A stretch of 7,797 bases of DNA from Bacteroidota bacterium (GTDB lineage: Bacteria; Bacteroidota; Bacteroidia; 2-12-FULL-35-15), in contig JAHEYA010000099.1 in the NCBI GenBank assembly GCA_023251855.1, positions 1 to 7,797 of the forward strand, written 5' to 3'. Both the position numbers and the translations under genes were made by a program. The notes under the pieces are model-generated. The model saw only the letters and a list, made by a program, of their open reading frames with translations. It was not told the DNA's origin and made no database searches. Shown here piece by piece: positions 5,837 through 7,797 of this stretch (position 1 is its first letter; every line of letters begins with the position of its first letter).

Positions 5837-7797
5837 TTATCGAATCAAATTTACAGTTCCCCGGTAGGTATGCGTATTTTTTTGAAAATCAGTTAATTCA
5901 ATTACATAAACATATACATCTGCCTGAGCGATTTCATTCCCTTGATTTGCTTTACCATTCCAAGATTTGTTGATATCGTCAGAATAAAATATTAAGTTTC
6001 CCCAACGATCAAATATCGTCATCATATATTCTTTAATAAAAACACCTTTACCCAAAAAACCATCATTTATGCCGTCATCATTGGGGGAGAATGAATTGGG
6101 GATATAAAATTCGAAATCAGGAGTAACAATAATTGCTTGGTAAGCAGTATCGAAACAGCCATAAACGTTGGATGTAATAAGAGTAATGGTGTAAGAACCT
6201 GTATCGGGATAAGTGTGAGAAGGCGGATGATGTTTGGAAGTGGTATCATTATCACCAAAATTCCAATACCAAAAATTAGTACCTGTTGATAAATCTGTAA
6301 TGGACACAACGGGTGTTATAATTGAGACCGGAGAGGGTTGCACTTTAAAACCAGCCTGTGGATTAGGATATACTGTTACGTAGTTATTTTTTGATCTGAA
6401 CCCAACACAACCACTATCAGAAGTTACAGTAAGAACGGGTGTAAAAAACTGAGGAGAAGAAACCGAATCTGTTAAATAACAGTGGAACAAATCTTGAGAA
6501 GTGTTTGAAGAACTTCCATCACCGAAATTCCAAGACCATTGCACATTGTTTCCGGTAAGAATAAAAGATGAATCCTGGAAATTTACACAGAATGTTTCAC
6601 AGCCTGCTTTAACGGGTGCAGTATAATTTACAACTGGATTTGGGTTTACAATGGTTGTTTTTGCAAGAGAATCAACACAACCGAATTTGGAAACAACCAA
6701 CAATTGAGTTGCATAATACCCAGCGGAAGGATACAGATGAGAAGGGTTTTGGATGTTGCTAAAAGAGCTACCATCGCCAAAATCCCATGTTTGAGATTGA
6801 ATGGTATCTGTCGCAGTGATGCCTGAAAGGTCAATAAAACTAGCACTATTGCCATCACATACATTGTTTTTTGAAAATTGAACAGTAGGCAGTGGATGAA
6901 CAATGCTGTTTTTAAAAGCACTGTCTTTGCACCCGTGATTACTGGTAACAACAAGGGAAACAGTATTAGCTCCAGAACTCAAATAAATATGACTTGGATC
7001 CTGAAGCGCATTTAATGGAGAAGAATCACCAAAATTCCATGACCATGCTGAAATGGTATCGGAATTAATATGAGAAGAGTCGTTGAATGTTATTGGCTGA
7101 TTTAAGCATACGTTGGAAAAACCAAAATTTGCAGTGGGCAAATTATAAACAGTAATAGTATCAAGCAATGTATCGGCACAACCCAGATTGGAGGATTGGA
7201 CAATTAATGTAACCGGATAATTTCCAGGAGTAGAATACAAAAATTCTAACGCAGCAAAAGGCGGACTTAAAGTAACAGGAGCCGAACCATTACCGAAGTT
7301 CCAAATACAGCTTGAGATAGTTCCACTTGCAGGATTAATAGAGGTGTTGATAAATATAGCAGTATCAAACAAACAAACATTACTAAATGTGAAGGCAGGC
7401 ATTGGTGGGTCAAACACCTTCACAGCATTGTTTGCTACATCAGAACAATTGTTTGTAGTAGTTGCCACCAAAGTAACCGTAAAGGTGCTGGAAGAAGAGT
7501 AATAATGAGATGGGGATATTAAATTACTTGTTGCACTTCCATCGCCAAACACCCATAAATAAGAAGCAATAGCCGAATTTACATCAACAGAAGAAGTATT
7601 GATAAAATGTGTTGTATCATGCAAACACACATCAGTAAAAGAAAATCCAGCAGTTGGATTGTAGTAGACCTTAACAAGTTTTGTTATTGTATCAGCACAA
7701 CCAAAACTATTATTGACAATTAAAGTAGCGTTATAATTCCCTGGATTGGCGTAAATGTGAGAAGGATTTTGAGTAGTACTGAACGCACTGCCATCAC
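5837..7797 (-). CDS. T9SS type B sorted PKD-array protein (5' end beyond window)
   Basis: The frame is open from the right edge to TAA at 5839-5837, giving 652 visible residues. It begins in the middle of a PKD core (DGSAFSTTQNPSHIYANPG), so the start and any export signal are outside. The GTG at 7630 is an ordinary internal Val, because homologous PKD sequence continues upstream of it. After the cut first module there are six more PKD modules, with cores such as LWVFGDGSA, WNFGNGSA, WNFGDSSP, WDFGDGSS, WNFGDGSS and WNFGDND. The last 94 residues are a CHU_C / type B sorting domain (YIPNSFSPNDDGIND, DRWGNLIF, W-GKANQGNE, DVYVYVIELTD), so the product is exported through the T9SS to the surface or medium. 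Every module aligns with its counterpart in the neighbouring 1256-residue protein, so the two are tandem paralogues. An N-terminal propeller like the neighbour's is plausible but unseen. The ligand is unknown. Confidence 0.93.
   Translation of the reverse strand, partial: DGSAFSTTQNPSHIYANPGNYNATLIVNNSFGCADTITKLVKVYYNPTAGFSFTDVCLHDTTHFINTSSVDVNSAIASYLWVFGDGSATSNLISPSHYYSSSSTFTVTLVATTTNNCSDVANNAVKVFDPPMPAFTFSNVCLFDTAIFINTSINPASGTISSCIWNFGNGSAPVTLSPPFAALEFLYSTPGNYPVTLIVQSSNLGCADTLLDTITVYNLPTANFGFSNVCLNQPITFNDSSHINSDTISAWSWNFGDSSPLNALQDPSHIYLSSGANTVSLVVTSNHGCKDSAFKNSIVHPLPTVQFSKNNVCDGNSASFIDLSGITATDTIQSQTWDFGDGSSFSNIQNPSHLYPSAGYYATQLLVVSKFGCVDSLAKTTIVNPNPVVNYTAPVKAGCETFCVNFQDSSFILTGNNVQWSWNFGDGSSSNTSQDLFHCYLTDSVSSPQFFTPVLTVTSDSGCVGFRSKNNYVTVYPNPQAGFKVQPSPVSIITPVVSITDLSTGTNFWYWNFGDNDTTSKHHPPSHTYPDTGSYTITLITSNVYGCFDTAYQAIIVTPDFEFYIPNSFSPNDDGINDGFLGKGVFIKEYMMTIFDRWGNLIFYSDDINKSWNGKANQGNEIAQADVYVYVIELTDFQKNTHTYRGTVNLIR
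6122..7797 (-). repeat. PKD-module array of the partial paralogue
   Basis: One truncated and six complete PKD units precede the sorting domain, in the same order and spacing as in the neighbouring gene. The third visible unit has a stretched loop (SPPFAALEFLY) and the last carries a short DNDTTS loop where the neighbour has a longer, altered one. Each complete unit keeps the paired Cys pattern except the last, which has only the GC-D Cys. Confidence 0.85.

Noticed and set aside
5679..5867. Plus-strand open frame of 62 codons spanning the gap between the two large genes
   Set aside because: It overlaps both minus-strand genes, contains the reverse of the promoter and of a CHU_C tail, and shows no family features.
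7628..7630. GTG as the start of the right-hand PKD gene
   Set aside because: The frame stays open to the window edge and encodes further PKD sequence upstream, so this is an internal Val and the gene is cut by the window.
1..7797. CRISPR array, tRNA/rRNA genes, defence or biosynthetic operon
   Set aside because: The repeats present are protein-module repeats and two palindromic elements; no regularly spaced identical repeats, RNA folds or enzyme motifs were seen.

Overview
The window looks like a piece of a Bacteroidota genome (Flavobacteriia/Sphingobacteriia-like, probably free-living). The DNA is AT-rich. All real coding sequence lies on the minus strand. Two of the three proteins end in the CHU_C / type B sorting domain of the type IX secretion system (T9SS), a system confined to this phylum. 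The one clear promoter fits the Bacteroidota consensus (TTTG, 20 bp, TAnnTTTG). Genus cannot be named from this sequence.

Layout in the direction of transcription (right to left): (1) 7797-5837, the 3' part of a gene for a secreted PKD-array protein, with its start beyond the right edge; (2) a 137-bp gap holding a promoter; (3) 5699-1929, a complete 1256-residue protein with a signal peptide, seven propeller-type repeats, about eight PKD/Ig-like modules and a T9SS type B tail; (4) after only 3 bp, 1925-1, the 5' part of a third secreted protein with a signal peptide, a DUF7948-like domain, a propeller-like region and a SprB-like repeat, running off the left edge. Genes 1 and 2 are tandem paralogues that align module by module through their C-terminal ~650 residues. 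Genes 2 and 3 are almost certainly co-transcribed. There is no gene-free stretch over 300 bases, and I saw no RNA gene, CRISPR array or transposase gene.

Together these read as a cluster of large exported surface or secreted proteins: N-terminal propellers as likely binding heads, PKD modules as a stalk, and C-terminal tails that hand the protein to the T9SS. Ligands and roles (adhesion, gliding, polymer binding) cannot be read from the sequence.

The most unusual point is at the N-terminus of the 1256-residue protein. Two short GC-rich palindromic elements, of a type I recognise as an interspersed repeat of Bacteroidota genomes, sit in frame inside the coding sequence, one before and one within the signal-peptide region. 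They contribute about 24 residues that do not look like export-signal sequence. I found no convincing undescribed enzymatic, defence or RNA system here.
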